64,000 nt of DNA from Mercurialis annua (Eukaryota > Streptophyta > Magnoliopsida > Malpighiales > Euphorbiaceae). Below, piece by piece: positions 1 to 12,251 of the stretch; positions within the stretch are counted from its first letter, which is position 1, and every line of letters begins with the position of its first letter. Position numbers and translations under genes: made by a program. A model generated the notes under the pieces. That model searched no databases. It saw only the letters and a list, made by a program, of their open reading frames with translations, and had not been told where the DNA came from. The stretch is taken from NCBI RefSeq assembly GCF_937616625.2, contig NC_065576.1, positions 17,441,001-17,505,000 on the forward strand, given 5' to 3'.

Positions 1-325
1 AGAAATTCTGATATTTTGAAATATTATGTAAGGTTTTGTGTTAACAAGCGATGATTTCAAAATGATATTCTTATGTGATAATTCGTTGTTTGAGAATTTT
101 AACGTTGAATTTATATTACCATGCTGAGGTATATCAACATTTTAATTTTTTTGAAATTTACAGAATAGATGTTTGAAATTAAAGATTTTTCACTTGAGAT
201 TTTAGATTGCCCTTAGCAGTTGGGTTAAGTTGAGCTCTCAACTTGGAAAAGATGGAAATTTTATTAAAAATATTTTTTTTCCAGTTTTACAAATATTTTG
301 AATACGTTTTATAAACGATTGTTTT

Positions 326-1596
326 GGGTTCGACTTGGGTCATCCAAATTTAGGAGTTGAGCTTGGTAGTTGTAATGACTCGGCTAGCTCGATGATTTTA
401 TGATTTGAGATACTTGGGTATCCGTTTTAAAGCAACTGATTAATAAGAAGAGATTTTTACAAATTGTGATTTTGTTTTAACCGTGGGGCTCAACAAAATT
501 TGGAAGTTTTCGTATTTGACTTTAAATTTCAGAACGAATTTTGAAGCGTACTATTAAAAGACGATATAATTACAGGGTGAATTTGTAATGAGATTTCAAG
601 GATATGTTGTGACATATCCCGATTGGTTTTAAGTATGTTTGAGTTAATTGTGTTCAATGGTACGTTTACGTAGTTTACGATTTTCAGATTTGTTTCATGT
701 GAAAATAATTTACGTTGTTTGACTCGTTTGTCTATTGGGCTAAGTTAATTGTTTTTGTTTTGTCTCTTCGTGCGGAGTAGCATGTGAGATGACTTAATCA
801 CGTGGTTATGATTGTCTTACCTCGATGTTTAGTTTGACTTTGAGCAAGACCTTCCTTTAGACCTTGTTTCCTTGTTCGGTTTAGGATTGCGCGGAGTTTT
901 GCTGTTTCTGTTTCGTGGATCGAAACCATTGGGTTTTGATATCGAGGAATACGAGGGAAGTATTCCCTCGGATTGGCTAATGATATCTGATTATCCTAGA
1001 TTGGATACTGGAAACTCTGAACCGAGAAGATAGATCGGTGTATTAATACACTGGTTTTTCCATCAAGTCTGATGATGCGATGCGGGAGCTGGCGGTAAAT
1101 TGGTAGGAACGTTTAGATGTGTTAATTCTTTGGAAATAAGTTTCAACTAGGGTTTAGGGTAGTTTGATATTTATGCGGAAGAGTTGTAACAAAATTTTAG
1201 GATGAGTTGTTTTATAGCATCGAATGTTGCTAGGTTACAAGTAAGGAATTTTGAGAAATATTTTGAGGATATCGAGTGCACATCTCACAGAGTGTAACGT
1301 CTAGCAAATGTTTTATTGAGAAATGGATTTCAAATATTGATTTGCTGAAATATTTGAAGTATTTTCAACTCGTAATTGTGCCCAGACATATCATGAACAT
1401 GCATTTTGAATGTCACGAATAGGTTTCCAATGAACACAGAGTATGTTCACTAAATATAAGATAAATTAATAACTGATACATGAATAATAGTACATGCATC
1501 ACGTGCATAGAAAATATTAAGGTTGTATGCAACTCTTTGGGGATGAGAGATGTCATCACCCTGGCGCACAATTATGTAAAATGGATTTTATCGACA
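326..1596 (+). mobile_element. possible diverged LTR fragment related to the LTR at 3911-7135
   Basis: Two separate blocks match the downstream LTR at nearly the same spacing. The block at 326-397 (GACTTGGGTCA, then GCTTGGTAGTT, then GACTCGGCTA) matches 5884-5945. The block at about 1520-1596 (CCCTGGCGC, then a terminal ATCGACA) matches the LTR end (CCCTAGCGCC, then GTCGTGACA). The distance from the first block to the terminus is 1,270 bp here and 1,251 bp in the LTR. A third weak anchor is at 527 (TTTCAGAAC against TTTCGGAAC at 6002), shifted by about 83 bp. Overall identity is low, so this is not the 5' LTR partner of the 3' LTR; it could be an older relative. Confidence 0.35.
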
Positions 1597-3880
1597 AAGT
1601 GTTTTTAGAAAGATATTTTGGAACAAACTCGCGAGTCCCTTTGGGGTAAATGTATTTATAAAGTTATGGAATTTCAAATGATGTTTAAACTGTTACCGAA
1701 AGGTAGCTAGACAAATACTTTGTGAGGATGATGATGATGGTTGTTGGGATTTTATGTCGTAAGACAATGGTCTGTAGAATCAGAATCTTGTGGTTATGAG
1801 TAAGAATGATTTTGAGGTTGTGCTCGAGACATAGTTGTGCCAAGTGCGGTTTATGGTTAGAGTCAGGTTAGGAAGAGTTCATGATAATTACTGATTCATG
1901 ATTTAGGATTTATGGATTAAGAATGTTGGTTATGCTCCATGTGTGTATATACACTATATTTTTGTTTAAAAAGAAACTTTATCTTTCCAGATTTGAAATT
2001 TGTCCAAAGTATTTTGGTGAATTAATATAAGGTATGTTTATAAACAAGAGATTTACATTGCTGATTTTAATTTTCGGGGGAAAGGGAGAATTTTTGTCAA
2101 AATTGATTCAAAAGGAATAATAAATTTTTCGCTAGAGCGATTTCTTCAATTTTGTTTGAGAAAATTTAGAAGCGACTTAAAATTTTGGATGTTTGAAACA
2201 TCAATGTGCATTTTGAATACGAGGAATCTTGCAACAGTTGACTTTTACGAGAAAAGTATAAACTATTTAAAAAGGGTTTTAAAAAAATGTTTAAACAAGT
2301 TTGATTTTAAGAGAACATGAATTTTGACAGTTGAACTGTTTTATAAATTTTCAAACTTATTGAAAAGTACGGGAAAATTTCAAATCCAAAATGTGTATAT
2401 TTTGGAAAATTTTAGGGGTTTGCAAAACCGATGGTTTTTCAACGGCAAAGGTATTTCGATTTTGAATGAAAAGGAGGTGTAAGACGTAGAGTCTTTTAAA
2501 CAGGGTGTAAAATTTTATATATAAAATATTTTGTATTAAAAGATTTTATACTCACAAAGGTTGATTTTGGGCATAACTAACAATCCGGTCGTAGTAAACT
2601 AGTAGTGGTGATCTCTCGTTGTATACGAGGTTATAGTCAATTGTTTGAAATTTTTTGAAAATTTGAGTTCGATTTGGTTATATGAGATAGCTGATTTGAG
2701 AATCGGGAATCGCGACTAATAGGTTTCGACAACCATGATTGGTTGATCGATTTTGTTGATTACTGATATTATTTTAATGTTTGGGTCAGTGGTTAAACCC
2801 TCGGTGTGAACGACAAAAATTTTAGGTTGTGTATTTAAGTGAGATGCAGTCAATGTTCAGTGTAGTCGTGGCGTTATGTTTCTGAGTGATTGGAGAAATC
2901 ATTTTGATGGATATTGTTTATCATTGATATATAAATTTTAGTTATCATAAAAGAGGTCCGCTTTTCTTTGAATTGCGACATGAGTTTTTGTGTTTTATGA
3001 TTCACAAGTTAATTGTATTATCGAGTTGGTACTAAATCGTTAGGATTAAATTATTATTATAATGTTGATTTTGGAACTGAAATATTATCAGAAGTGTATT
3101 GAGTTTTGTTATCGATAATTTTGATGTAGAGATGCTATAAGTGAGAGTAAGTAGTGTTTTAGAACGATAAATTTTATCAGCTATGTTGCAATGTTATTGT
3201 TTTGTTTGAGGCAAACGATTTTGGAATTATAGAATTATAGTTGAGCTTAGCGATTAATCTTGTATTTGATATTTAGAATTTTATAATATATAAGTTTCTA
3301 ACTGGTTTGGAAGCCACTTCGGTATAGAGAAATTGTGACTCTCAGTTGAAATATTATGTTATTATTAGTTGGGCATCTATTACTAGAAACATAATTTGGT
3401 GCATATGCGTGTTGTAATCGCTTATATTGTGAATCAGTGTCAATTTTGAGATTCGAGATTCGTTCTTAATTATCCTAAATATATCAGCCGAGTGTTGTGG
3501 AATAGAGTTGTTTTATCTTAGTTGATTTCACCTAGAGTTGCGTTATCGTTTATGCCTAGTGGGAGTTGTGTTGGTACTTCGGTGACCTTTGAACGTGATC
3601 GGTTTTTCCATTGGAGGTATCGAGTTGCTTTGAGGGACAACCTGTTGAGTTTTGCTTACGCGTGTGCATATGTCTTTGTACATGAAAGACTTTTGATTAC
3701 CGTGGGGTTGGCTTCTTGGTTGAGAACTATTCTTTAATGAGAAAGGTAGTTTGCAGTTTTGTTGACTTTGTTTACATTGGGTATCTTGTGGATGCGTTTT
3801 CTTATCGTCTTTTTACATCTTGTCCAGATGTACGTGTAACTTTATGTTATGTGGTACGTCGATGATTTTGTTTTAAATTC

Positions 3881-3910
3881 GAGGACGAATTTATAATTAG
3901 TTAGGGAGAA
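3881..3910 (+). other. LTR retrotransposon polypurine tract region
   Basis: The sequence runs from GAGGACGAAT (3881-3890) to TTAGGGAGAA (3901-3910) and abuts the TGTAATACCCC start of the LTR. A purine run immediately 5' of the 3' LTR is where plus-strand DNA synthesis is primed during reverse transcription. The run is short (AGGGAGAA, 3903-3910), so its function rests on position. Confidence 0.6.
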
Positions 3911-4050
3911 TGTAATACCCCGGAAAAAAAAAATTAAATTTTTCAAAAAGTGTTTTCGGAAATAATTTGTCTTTTTCGGTTGGCGGTTCGATTCGTAGTT
4001 TAACTTTTGGATCGGTTCAATTTTCAGATTTTTGTATGGGTCTTTTATTT

Positions 4051-4293
4051 TGGTGGTTCAACCAAAAGGTTGAACCACCACCTTTGAATCAGGTCTCGAA
4101 AGAGACCTGACTCAATTTCGAATAGTCTCGTTCGAGAATTGGAATTCTCGAACGACACCAGCAATTTAGCTGCGTCTCGTTCGAGAATTGGAATTCTCGA
4201 ACGAGAGCTCAGTGTTTAAAGTCTGGTCTCGTTCGAGACCAGGGTTCTCAAACGAGAACAAGCTTTAAATTGCTGTTCTCGTTCGAGAACAGC
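4051..4293. repeat. cluster of seven hairpin-forming palindromes in the LTR
   Basis: Seven inverted repeats follow each other within 243 bp. They are 4051-4080 (13-bp arms, AAAA loop), 4089-4110 (9-bp arms, GAAA loop), 4128-4155 (13-bp arms, GG centre), 4175-4206 (15-bp arms, GG centre), 4223-4242 (9-bp arms, TT centre), 4244-4259 (6-bp arms) and 4272-4293 (10-bp arms, TT centre). All arms are perfect. Five of the seven share the core TCTCGTTCGAGA or parts of it, so they probably arose by duplication and divergence of one palindrome. The position, 140-383 bp into the LTR, suits the U3 region, where promoter and enhancer elements lie; a regulatory role is inference. Confidence 0.9.
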
Positions 4294-5585
4294 TATACCA
4301 GTGCGGGGGGGGTATTTTTGTCACCCGTTTCTAACCTAATCGACCTACTTAAATACCTAAACTTTAACTCTACTTCATTCTTCGTGCTACAAACAAACTC
4401 TAGCCTCCATCATCTCCCATTTTCGCTGAGGAATCGTTGATCGTTATCGCTCCCAAAGTTTGAGAAAAGTTATTGGTATGGTTTGTTTTTTATTTCAGTT
4501 TTTGGTTTTGAACGGCTTTCCGTATTTTTGATCGTTCTCTCTCGTTTCTAGATCGAAATTTATTCCGCTTGATCTCAGACGTCCTAGACTCAATTCTCTA
4601 CGTTTCTACTATTTGATTTCGCAACACGGTGCGCCTCCGATCTCGTTTCAATCGCCGCCGTTTCATCGTATTTGTGTGCTATTTTAATTCGGTTCCTTAA
4701 TGATCCTTCTGCCAAATTCTGAATTGTTGGGGTATGATCATTCCTATGTTTAGGTTCTAACCATATGTTCAAATCTGTATCATCCCATCTCTAGATTACC
4801 AAGCTCGTGTTCTTCGATAACGGTACGTTCGATTCCCTCTTGAGTTTACGTACGAAGGTTTTGATGTTTTGTTTCCGTTCCTCGATGTTGCCAGTGTTAG
4901 CCCTTCTCTGTTCATGATTGTAGTTGGTTGTAATGATCATTTAAGCTTGTTATGTTTTAAGTGATTGTTCTTGCTTAAGGAATTGTGTATTGTAACACTA
5001 GTTTTGGTTGATTTTTGATTTGTGTTGGCGGGTGAGTATGGAGATGGTGGTTAAAGGTTCAATCAAGCCATGATTTGTATTGATTTACTTTTTAAGTCCT
5101 CAAATTGTTATAATTGATTGGAGGAGATGGCTTATAGACTAGATTAGTTCCTCATTGTTTTGTTTGAAACATTTGAATTCTTCTAGTTAATTCTAGCTAT
5201 AACTATTGTTTGTATAATAACTTGAAGTTAGTTTTGAATTATAATTTGACATTGAAAACGATAATTATTTTACAATCTAAATTAATCTAATTACTCGGAT
5301 AATTATATTTAATTTTGATTTATATGTTATTTTGGCTAATTTACAATTTAGCCCTTGAACATTTTCAACTTATTTGATTAAATTGTTGGTTATAACTTTA
5401 TACTTCATTTTGATTTAAAATGACTATATATAATTTCGAATACAAATTTGACATGAAATTGGTTAAATTACAATTTAGCCCTTGAACTTATTTTATAACT
5501 TAATTAAGTGGATTTTGATTAGTAACCTTATATTTTGCTTTAATTATAAACAAGAGTAATTAATTTGATTTTAAATATCAAATTA

Positions 5586-5666
5586 GCTAAAGTACAGTTT
5601 AGTCCCTAAGTGGCTAAAGTACAGCTTAGTCCCTAATTGGCTAATGTACAGTTTAGTCCCTAAACT
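5586..5666 (+). repeat. 27-bp tandem repeat, three units
   Basis: Units begin at 5586, 5613 and 5640 and share the form GCTAAAGTACAGTTTAGTCC. Two looser relatives (ATTTACAATTTAGCCCTTG) occur upstream near 5338 and 5465, so the short motif has spread within this part of the LTR. Confidence 0.85.
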
Positions 5667-6042
5667 TTTATAAACTTAAAATGATTAAGTTTTTGATTGT
5701 AACTCGGGTTACTTGAAGTTAAAGATATTGGGTTCTGTTTTAAATATTGATTTATTATTTTATCAAAATTGATTTTATAATTATAAACTATGGTTTATAA
5801 TTGGGTATGATTATACTTATTTTATCAAAGTGATTTTGGGAATTATAAACTCCGGTATATATTTTGATAAAATATTTTGGGCCGGGTTAGACTTGGGTCA
5901 CCCGACATGTGAGGTAGCTTGGTAGTTATTGGTAACTCCGCTAACCCAATATTTAAGGAAATTGATTTAAGTTATTATTTGTTTATTATTTAAGTAATAC
6001 TTTTCGGAACAGATTTTAAAGCGGAAACCCAATAGACTTGGC

Positions 6043-6064
6043 TTATTTATTTATTTATTTATTT
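6043..6064 (+). repeat. TTAT microsatellite
   Basis: About five and a half perfect tetranucleotide units, inside the LTR. Confidence 0.9.
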
Positions 6065-7135
6065 GAGTATTGTGTTACTCGTTGTGGTTTAATTTTTCTT
6101 TTTGACTCGGCTCATTACGTGATTATTTGTTCATTCTATTCTGGCTACGTTTATGCTTGACTCGGTATTGTGCTAGTCCTATGTGGTGTCTAGTATTCTT
6201 AGAGTTAGGGGTTGAATGGAGTTTAACTTATATATTATTTTAGACCCGTCGACTGCTCGTGCTTCGGAGTCTACGCAGGGTTAGCTGGTTGCCAAGATTC
6301 ACATGGATTAGCAAGCAGTGAGTTTGTAGTGCTATTTACCGCTTTATTAAGTACCGCATCATATTTTAATATTATAAATGCTTTTGAACTGTTTTTACGG
6401 TTTATGGATCTGGATTGAAACGAGCTACTCGATAGGCTTGTATCGAGACTCTGTGCACCGGTATATACTTTGGGATCGGCAGACTATGGTCTTGCTTACG
6501 CTGGTAATTTGACGAGGATTTGTTCCCGTCCACTCTAGGTTTATTTTTCAGTATGCTATGTCATACTTACGTTGGGATCATTTCAATACTGTTATTCTAT
6601 AATCATATTATATTAGTATAAAAATGTATTGATTTAAGGGTTTTAAACTTAATAAATGTAAATAGTATTCCGAACTCATCTCAGTATATCTGACCCCGTT
6701 GTTTTCCCAAATTTTCCAGGTCTATGATTTGAAAGCTGGTCCACTCCGATTCTTTTGATTCCTCGGAGTTTTTTATGTTATTAAACTAGTTTCTGTTTTC
6801 GAACTCTTAGACCGCAGTAGAACTAGTTTAGTTATTACATTTGATATTACACTTTGGGTTTGTCGATATATTCGATTATTTATATTTGGTATGATTACTC
6901 TGGATTACGATGTTGTTATATATAAGGCATGCGGTTGAACATTTAAGATATTTAAGTTATTTATATTTGAACTGTAATATAAATTGCTAGACCTAGGTTG
7001 GAGTCTCGGTTTCCCCCGAGCAGTTTTCTGCAGGTTTAAATGTTTATTTGATTTCCGCGAGGCTTGCTACGGGTTTTGGGACAACCATACCCATACCCTA
7101 GCGCCGCTCACGATTCATGAAATTGGGTCGTGACA

Positions 7136-9960
7136 GTTTACAAACGCTACGAAACAAATCCAAACGTTTACAGACATTACGGAACAAAAACAAACTCTTC
7201 ACATTTTTAGCAATTTAAGCCAAACGTTTACAAACGTTACGAAACAAATCCAAACGTTTCACCTTTTTAGCGATGGAAGTCAAACGTTTACAAACTTTAA
7301 GAATCAAATCCAAATGTTTCCCCATTTTAGCAATTTAAGCCAAACGTTTACAAACATTACGGAACAAATCCAAACGTTTCAGCTTTTTAACGATTTAAGC
7401 CAAAACATTTACAAACGTTACGAAAAAATCCAAATGTTTCCCAATTTTAGCGATTTAAGCTAAACGTTTACAAACGTTACGAAACAAATCGAAATGTTTC
7501 ACCTTTTCAGCGATTTAAGTCAAACATTTACAAATGTTACGAAATATATACAAATGTTTCCCCATTTCAGTGATTTAAACCAAACGTTTAAAACGTTACG
7601 AAACAAATCGAAACATTTCACCTTTTTAGCGATTTAAGCCAAACGTTTACAAACGTTACGAAACAAATCCAAACATTTCCCCATTTTAGTGATTAAAGCC
7701 AATAGTTTACAAACGTTACGAAACAAATCCAAACGTTTCATATTTTTAGCGAATGAAGCCAAACATTTATAAACATTACGAAACAAATCCAAACATTTCG
7801 CCTTTTTAGCGATTTAAGCCAAACGTTTACAAACGTTACAAAATAAATCCAAGCGTTTCACCTTTTTAGCAATATAATGTTCCCCCATATTAGCGATTTA
7901 AGCCAAACGTTTGAAACGTTAAGATACAAATTCAAACGTTTCCCTTTTTTAGCGATTTAAGCAAAACATTTAAAATATTACGAAACAAATCCAAGCGTTT
8001 CACCTTTTTTGCAATTTAAGCCAAACGTTTAATTACGAAACAAATCCAACCGTTTCCCCTTTTTAGTGATTTAAGCCAAACATTTACAAATGTTACGAAA
8101 CAAATCCAAACGCTTCCCCATTTTAGCAATTTAAGCCAAACGTTTGTAAACGTTACGAAACAAATTTAAACGTTTCGCTTTTTTAGCGATTTAAGCCAAA
8201 CGTTTACAAACGTTACGAAACAAATCCTAATGTTTCCCCATTTTAACGATTTAAGTTAAACCTTTACAAACGTTACGAAACAAATTCAAACGTTTCACAT
8301 TTTTACTATTTAAGCCAAAGTTTACAAACGCTACGAAATAAATCCAAACGTTTACAGACATTACGGAACAAAAACAAACTCTTCACATATTTAGCAATTT
8401 AAGCCAAACGTTTACAAACGTTACGAAACAAATCCAAACGTTTCACCTTTTTAGCGATTGAAGTCAAACGTTTACAAACGTTAAGAATCAAATCCAAACG
8501 TTTCCCCATTTTAGCAATTTAAGCCAAACGTTTATAAATGTCACGAAACAAAACAAAACGTTTACAAACGTTGCTAAACAAATCCAATTGTTTACAAACG
8601 TTACGAAACAAATCCAAATGTTACTCCATTTTAGCGATTTAATCCAAACGTTTACAAACATTACGGAACAAATCCAAACGTTTCAGCTTTTTAACGATTT
8701 AAGCCAAAACGTTTACAAACGTTACGAAAAAATCCAAATGTTTCCCAATTTTAGCGATTTAAGCCAAACGTTTACAACCGTTACGAAACAAATCCAAACG
8801 TTTCACCTTTTTAGAAATTTAAATCAAAACGTTTCACCTTTCTAGCGATTTAAGAGAAACATTTACAAACTTTACGAAACAAATCCAAACGTTTCACCTT
8901 TTTAGTGATTTAAGCAAATTGTTTCATCTTTTTTGGGATTAAAGCCAAACATTTACATACACTACGAAATAAATCCAAACATTTCACCTTTTTAGCAATC
9001 TAAGCCAAATGTTTACAAACGTTACAAAACAAATCCAAGCGTTTTACCTTTTTAGCAATATAATGTTTCCCCATTTTAGCGATTTAATCCAAACGTTTCC
9101 AACGTTACGATACAAATCCAAACGTTTCCCCTTTTTAGCGATTTAAGCCAAACGTTTGTTAACGTTACGAAACAAATTCAAACGTTTCGCTTTTTTAGCG
9201 ATTTAAGCCAAACGTTTACAAACGTTACGAAACAAATCCTAATGTTTCCCTATTTTAACGATTTAAGTTAAACCTTTACAAACGTTACGAAACAAATTCA
9301 AACGTTTCACATTTTTACTATTTAAGCCAAAGTTTACAAACGCTACGAAATAAATCCAAACGTTTACAGACATTACGGAACAAAAACAAACTCTTCACAT
9401 ATTTAGCAATTTAAGCCAAACGTTTACAAACGTTACGAAACAAATCCAAACGTTTCACCTTTTTAGCGATTGAAGTCAAACGTTTACAAACGTTAAGAAT
9501 CAAATCCAAACGTTTCCCCATTTTAGCAATTTAAGCCAAACGTTTATAAATGTCACGAAACAAAACAAAACGTTTACAAACGTTTCTAAACAAATCCAAT
9601 TGCTTTTAAACGTTACGAAACAAATCCAAATGTTTCTCCATTTTAGCGATTTAATCTAAACATTTACAAAATTTACGAAACAAATCCAAACGTTTCACCT
9701 TTTTAGTGATTTAAGCAAATTGTTTCATCTTTTTTGGGATTAAAGCCAAACGTTTACATACACTACGAAATAAATCCAAACGTTTCACCTTTTTAGCAAT
9801 TTAAGCCAAATGTTTACAAACGTTACAAAACAAATCCAAGCGTTTTACCTTTTTAGCAATATAATGTTTCCCCATTTTAGCGATTTAGGCCAAACGTTTC
9901 AAACGTTACGATACAAATCCAAACGTTTCCCCTTTTTAGCGATTTAAGCCAAACGTTTGT
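7136..9960 (+). repeat. ~1.0-1.2 kb higher-order repeat, three partial copies
   Basis: Distinctive monomer variants recur in the same order. The TTTTACTATTTAAGCC variant at 8301 returns 1,012 bp later near 9313. A GTTTACAGACATTACGGAAC junction occurs just after 7136 and again at about 8348 and 9360. The AATATAATGTTTCCCC deletion occurs near 7870, 9057 and 9861. One unit runs about 8141-9152. The next runs about 9153-9960 and lacks about 221 bp (the TTGTTTCATC variant is only 791 bp apart, 8930 against 9721). The first copy is cut at its left by the LTR. Confidence 0.75.
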
Positions 9961-11147
9961 AAACGTTACGAAACAAATCCAAGCGTTACACCCTTTTGCA
10001 ATTTAAGCCAAATGTTTACAACCGTTACGAAACAAATGCAAACGTTTCTCCTTTTTAGCGATTTAAACCAAACGTTTACAAACGTTATGAAACAAATCCA
10101 AACGATTACAAACATTACGGAACAAAAACAAAATTTTCACATTTTTAGCAATTTAAGCCAAACGTTTATAAACGTTACGAAACAAATCCAAATGTTTCAC
10201 CTTTTTAGCGATTGAAGCTAAACGTTTACAAACGATAAGAAACAAATCCAAACGTTTCCACCCTTTTAGCGATTTAAGCCAAAAGTTTATGAACGTTACG
10301 AAACAAAACCAAACGTTTACAAAGTTACGAAACAAATCCAAATGTTTACAAACGTTAGGAAACAAATCCAAACGTTTCCCCATTGTAGCGATTTAAGCCA
10401 AACGTTTACAAACGTTAGGAAATAAAGCCAAACGTTTCACCTTTTTAGCGATTTAAGCCAAATATTTACAAACGTTACGAAACAAATCCAAACGTTTCCC
10501 CATTTTAGCACGTTTCCCCATTTTTGTGATTAAAGCCAAACGTTTACAAACGTTATGAAACAAATCCAAACATTTCCCCTTTTTAACTATTTAAGCCAAA
10601 TGTTTACAAACGTTACGAAACAAATCCAAACGTTTCCCCATGTTATCGATTTAAGCCAAACATTTACAAACGTTACGAAACAAATCCAAACGTTTCACCT
10701 TTATTGCGTTTGAAGCCAAACGTTTACAAACATTATTAAACAAATCCAAACGTTTCTCATTTTTAGCGAGTTAAGCCAAACGTTTACAAACATTACGAAA
10801 TAAAACCAAGCATTTCAGATTTTTAGCAATATAAGCGAAACGTTTACAAACGTTACGAAACAAATCCAAACGTTTCACCTTTTCAGCGATTTAAGTCAAA
10901 CATTTACAAATGTTACGAAATAAATCCAAATGTTTCCCCATTTCAGTGATTTAAGCCAAACATTTAAAACGTTACGAAACAAATCGAAATGTTTCACCTT
11001 TTTAGCGATTTAAGCCAAACGTTTACAAACGTTACGAAACAAATCCAAATGTTTCACCTTTTAGCGATTGAAGCCAATAGTTTACAAATATTACGAAATA
11101 AATCCAAATGATTACTTTTTTAGCAATTTAAGCCAAATGTTTACAGA

Positions 11148-11152
11148 CGTTA
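11148..11152. other. target-site duplication, left (CGTTA)
   Basis: Five bases immediately before the TG of the solo LTR, identical to 15055-15059. Confidence 0.95.
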
Positions 11153-11295
11153 TGTAATACCCCGTACTTTTAGAGATATTAAAGACAGTGCCACGAGGCA
11201 TAATTATAAGGATTTAGTAATAAGAACGTCAGATTAAGGTTAATTGATAAGAATTTGGACCAAAATAAGACTATTGGACTTACCGAAAAAAATTA

Positions 11296-11555
11296 CTCCC
11301 TCCGTCCCGTTTAAGAAGTCCCATATTCTATTTTGGGATGTCCCATTTAAAAAGTCCCATTACTATTTTTAGAATACTTTTTCATTGAATACCCTATTTT
11401 ATCCTTATTTTAGTTATATTAACAGAGTTTTATGGAAAATTCCACTATCATTAATAGGGGCAAAACATGAAAAAACATGAAAAGACAAGAATAATTAATG
11501 TTTTCTTAATCTGTGTGTAAAGTCAAATGGGACTTCTAAAGTGGGACGGAGGGAG
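11296..11555. mobile_element. Stowaway-type MITE (260 bp)
   Basis: The element is flanked by TA on both sides (11294-11295 and 11556-11557). The left end, CTCCCTCCGTCCCGTTTAAG, and the reverse complement of the right end, CTCCCTCCGTCCCACTTTAG, are matching terminal inverted repeats that extend about 29 bp with three or four mismatches. This terminus and the TA target are typical of Stowaway elements, non-autonomous relatives of Tc1/mariner transposons. There is no transposase. It is nested in the solo LTR, so it inserted either before or after the LTR joined the satellite. Confidence 0.93.
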
Positions 11556-12251
11556 TATAATTTAAGTGAAAAATTATTATTCGGAAGATTGGATTTGAGA
11601 GGAATTAAAATTAAATAAATAATTGGATATAAGTAAATAAATAATGCGGAGTCCATTATTTATTGATAAATAAATATCGTCAAGGTTCCGTTTGATTTTA
11701 AAAGGAATTGGAATTAAATTGAAGTAATTAGGAGTTGAGGAGTGTAATTGTAAGAAATGCCAAAGTTTAGCATGATCGTGGACATTTCCCTACGAAAGCC
11801 AATAAGAAAATCACATATGGAACCCACCTCCTCATTTGTATAGCATATCCACAATAAGATATGAAAATTATCAAACCAAACCCCTATTGCTTTAGAATTG
11901 CCGAAGCCTTCAATTCCTCTCCCTCACCATGAACAAAACCTACGACAACCATCAAAGCTCCACCATCCGGCCACCGTTTGTTATGATTTTAGCTTGATTG
12001 TATAGCTAACATCTAATGGATTAAGGTAAGATCTTAACCTTTCAATTTGATTAAGGTTTGATTGATATTTTCAGAGTTTAAGTGGAGTTAATTTGTTGCT
12101 ATATAATTGCTGGAATTCAGTGTTAAAATTGCAGTTTTGTATTGATTTTGGGTGAGGTTTGCGGGCTGTTGTGGCTTTAGGTTTTAGGGAATTGGTTAAG
12201 GGTAATGGCTACCACGTCGGGGTGAGAATAGGGAGTCGGAACGGCAGCCAG

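Larger units (their letters stand above)
1..3910 (+). mobile_element. 3' interior of an LTR retrotransposon, decayed or non-coding
   Basis: This AT-rich stretch lies directly upstream of the LTR at 3911 and ends in a GAGGACGAAT motif followed by a purine tract, the usual junction between interior and 3' LTR in plant Ty3/gypsy elements. I found no reverse transcriptase, integrase, protease or chromodomain motif. The longest open frame is 71 codons (3522-3737) and does not resemble a known domain. The interior is therefore either heavily decayed, a non-coding 3' spacer, or belongs to a non-autonomous element. Part of it (about 326-1596) resembles the end of a related LTR. The 5' end of the element lies outside the window. 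The orientation call depends on the junction at 3881-3911; the family assignment is inference. Confidence 0.55.
3911..7135 (+). mobile_element. 3' LTR of a Ty3/gypsy-type retrotransposon (3,225 bp)
   Basis: The LTR starts TGTAATACCCCG and ends GTCGTGACA, so it has TG...CA termini. It follows a purine tract and is followed at once by satellite DNA. Its last ~80 bp (GGCTTGCTACGGG, then CCCTAGCGCC, then GTCGTGACA) match the end of the solo LTR at 15054 with the same 35-bp spacing from GCGCC to the terminus. The two 5' ends diverge soon after the first 12 bases, so they are related but distinct families. It holds the hairpin cluster at 4051-4293, a 27-bp tandem repeat at 5586-5666 and a TTAT microsatellite at 6043-6064. 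The 3' flank is GTTTA (7136-7140), the expected target duplication, but the 5' partner is outside the window. I see no gene inside; the 60-codon minus-strand frame at 4590-4772 is unconvincing. Confidence 0.85.
7136..11152 (+). repeat. 60-bp satellite array, first segment
   Basis: Head-to-tail monomers of 60 bp start immediately after the LTR. Recognisable parts of each monomer, in order, are TTTACAAACGTTACGAAAC, AAATCCAAACGTTTCACC and TTTTTAGCGATTTAAGCC. Common variants are CCCCATTTT or CACATTTTT for the CACCTTTTT block, GCAATTT for GCGATTT, and loss of CpG (AACG to AACA or AATG). Several monomers carry short deletions, for example the AATATAATGTTTCCCC junction near 7870, 9057 and 9861. All units lie in the same orientation. 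I see no gene; open frames of 67-85 codons here are repeat translations. Confidence 0.97.

Noticed and set aside
1..1596. True 5' LTR partner of the LTR at 3911
   Set aside because: Similarity is limited to a few blocks; paired LTRs of one insertion should be nearly identical, and the interior would be too short for an autonomous element.
3522..3737. 71-codon + strand open frame in the retrotransposon interior
   Set aside because: No recognisable domain, no continuation in neighbouring frames, and it lies in stop-rich sequence; it is not enough to call a pol or env remnant.
4590..4772. 60-codon minus-strand open frame in the LTR
   Set aside because: Short, antisense to the LTR, no motif.
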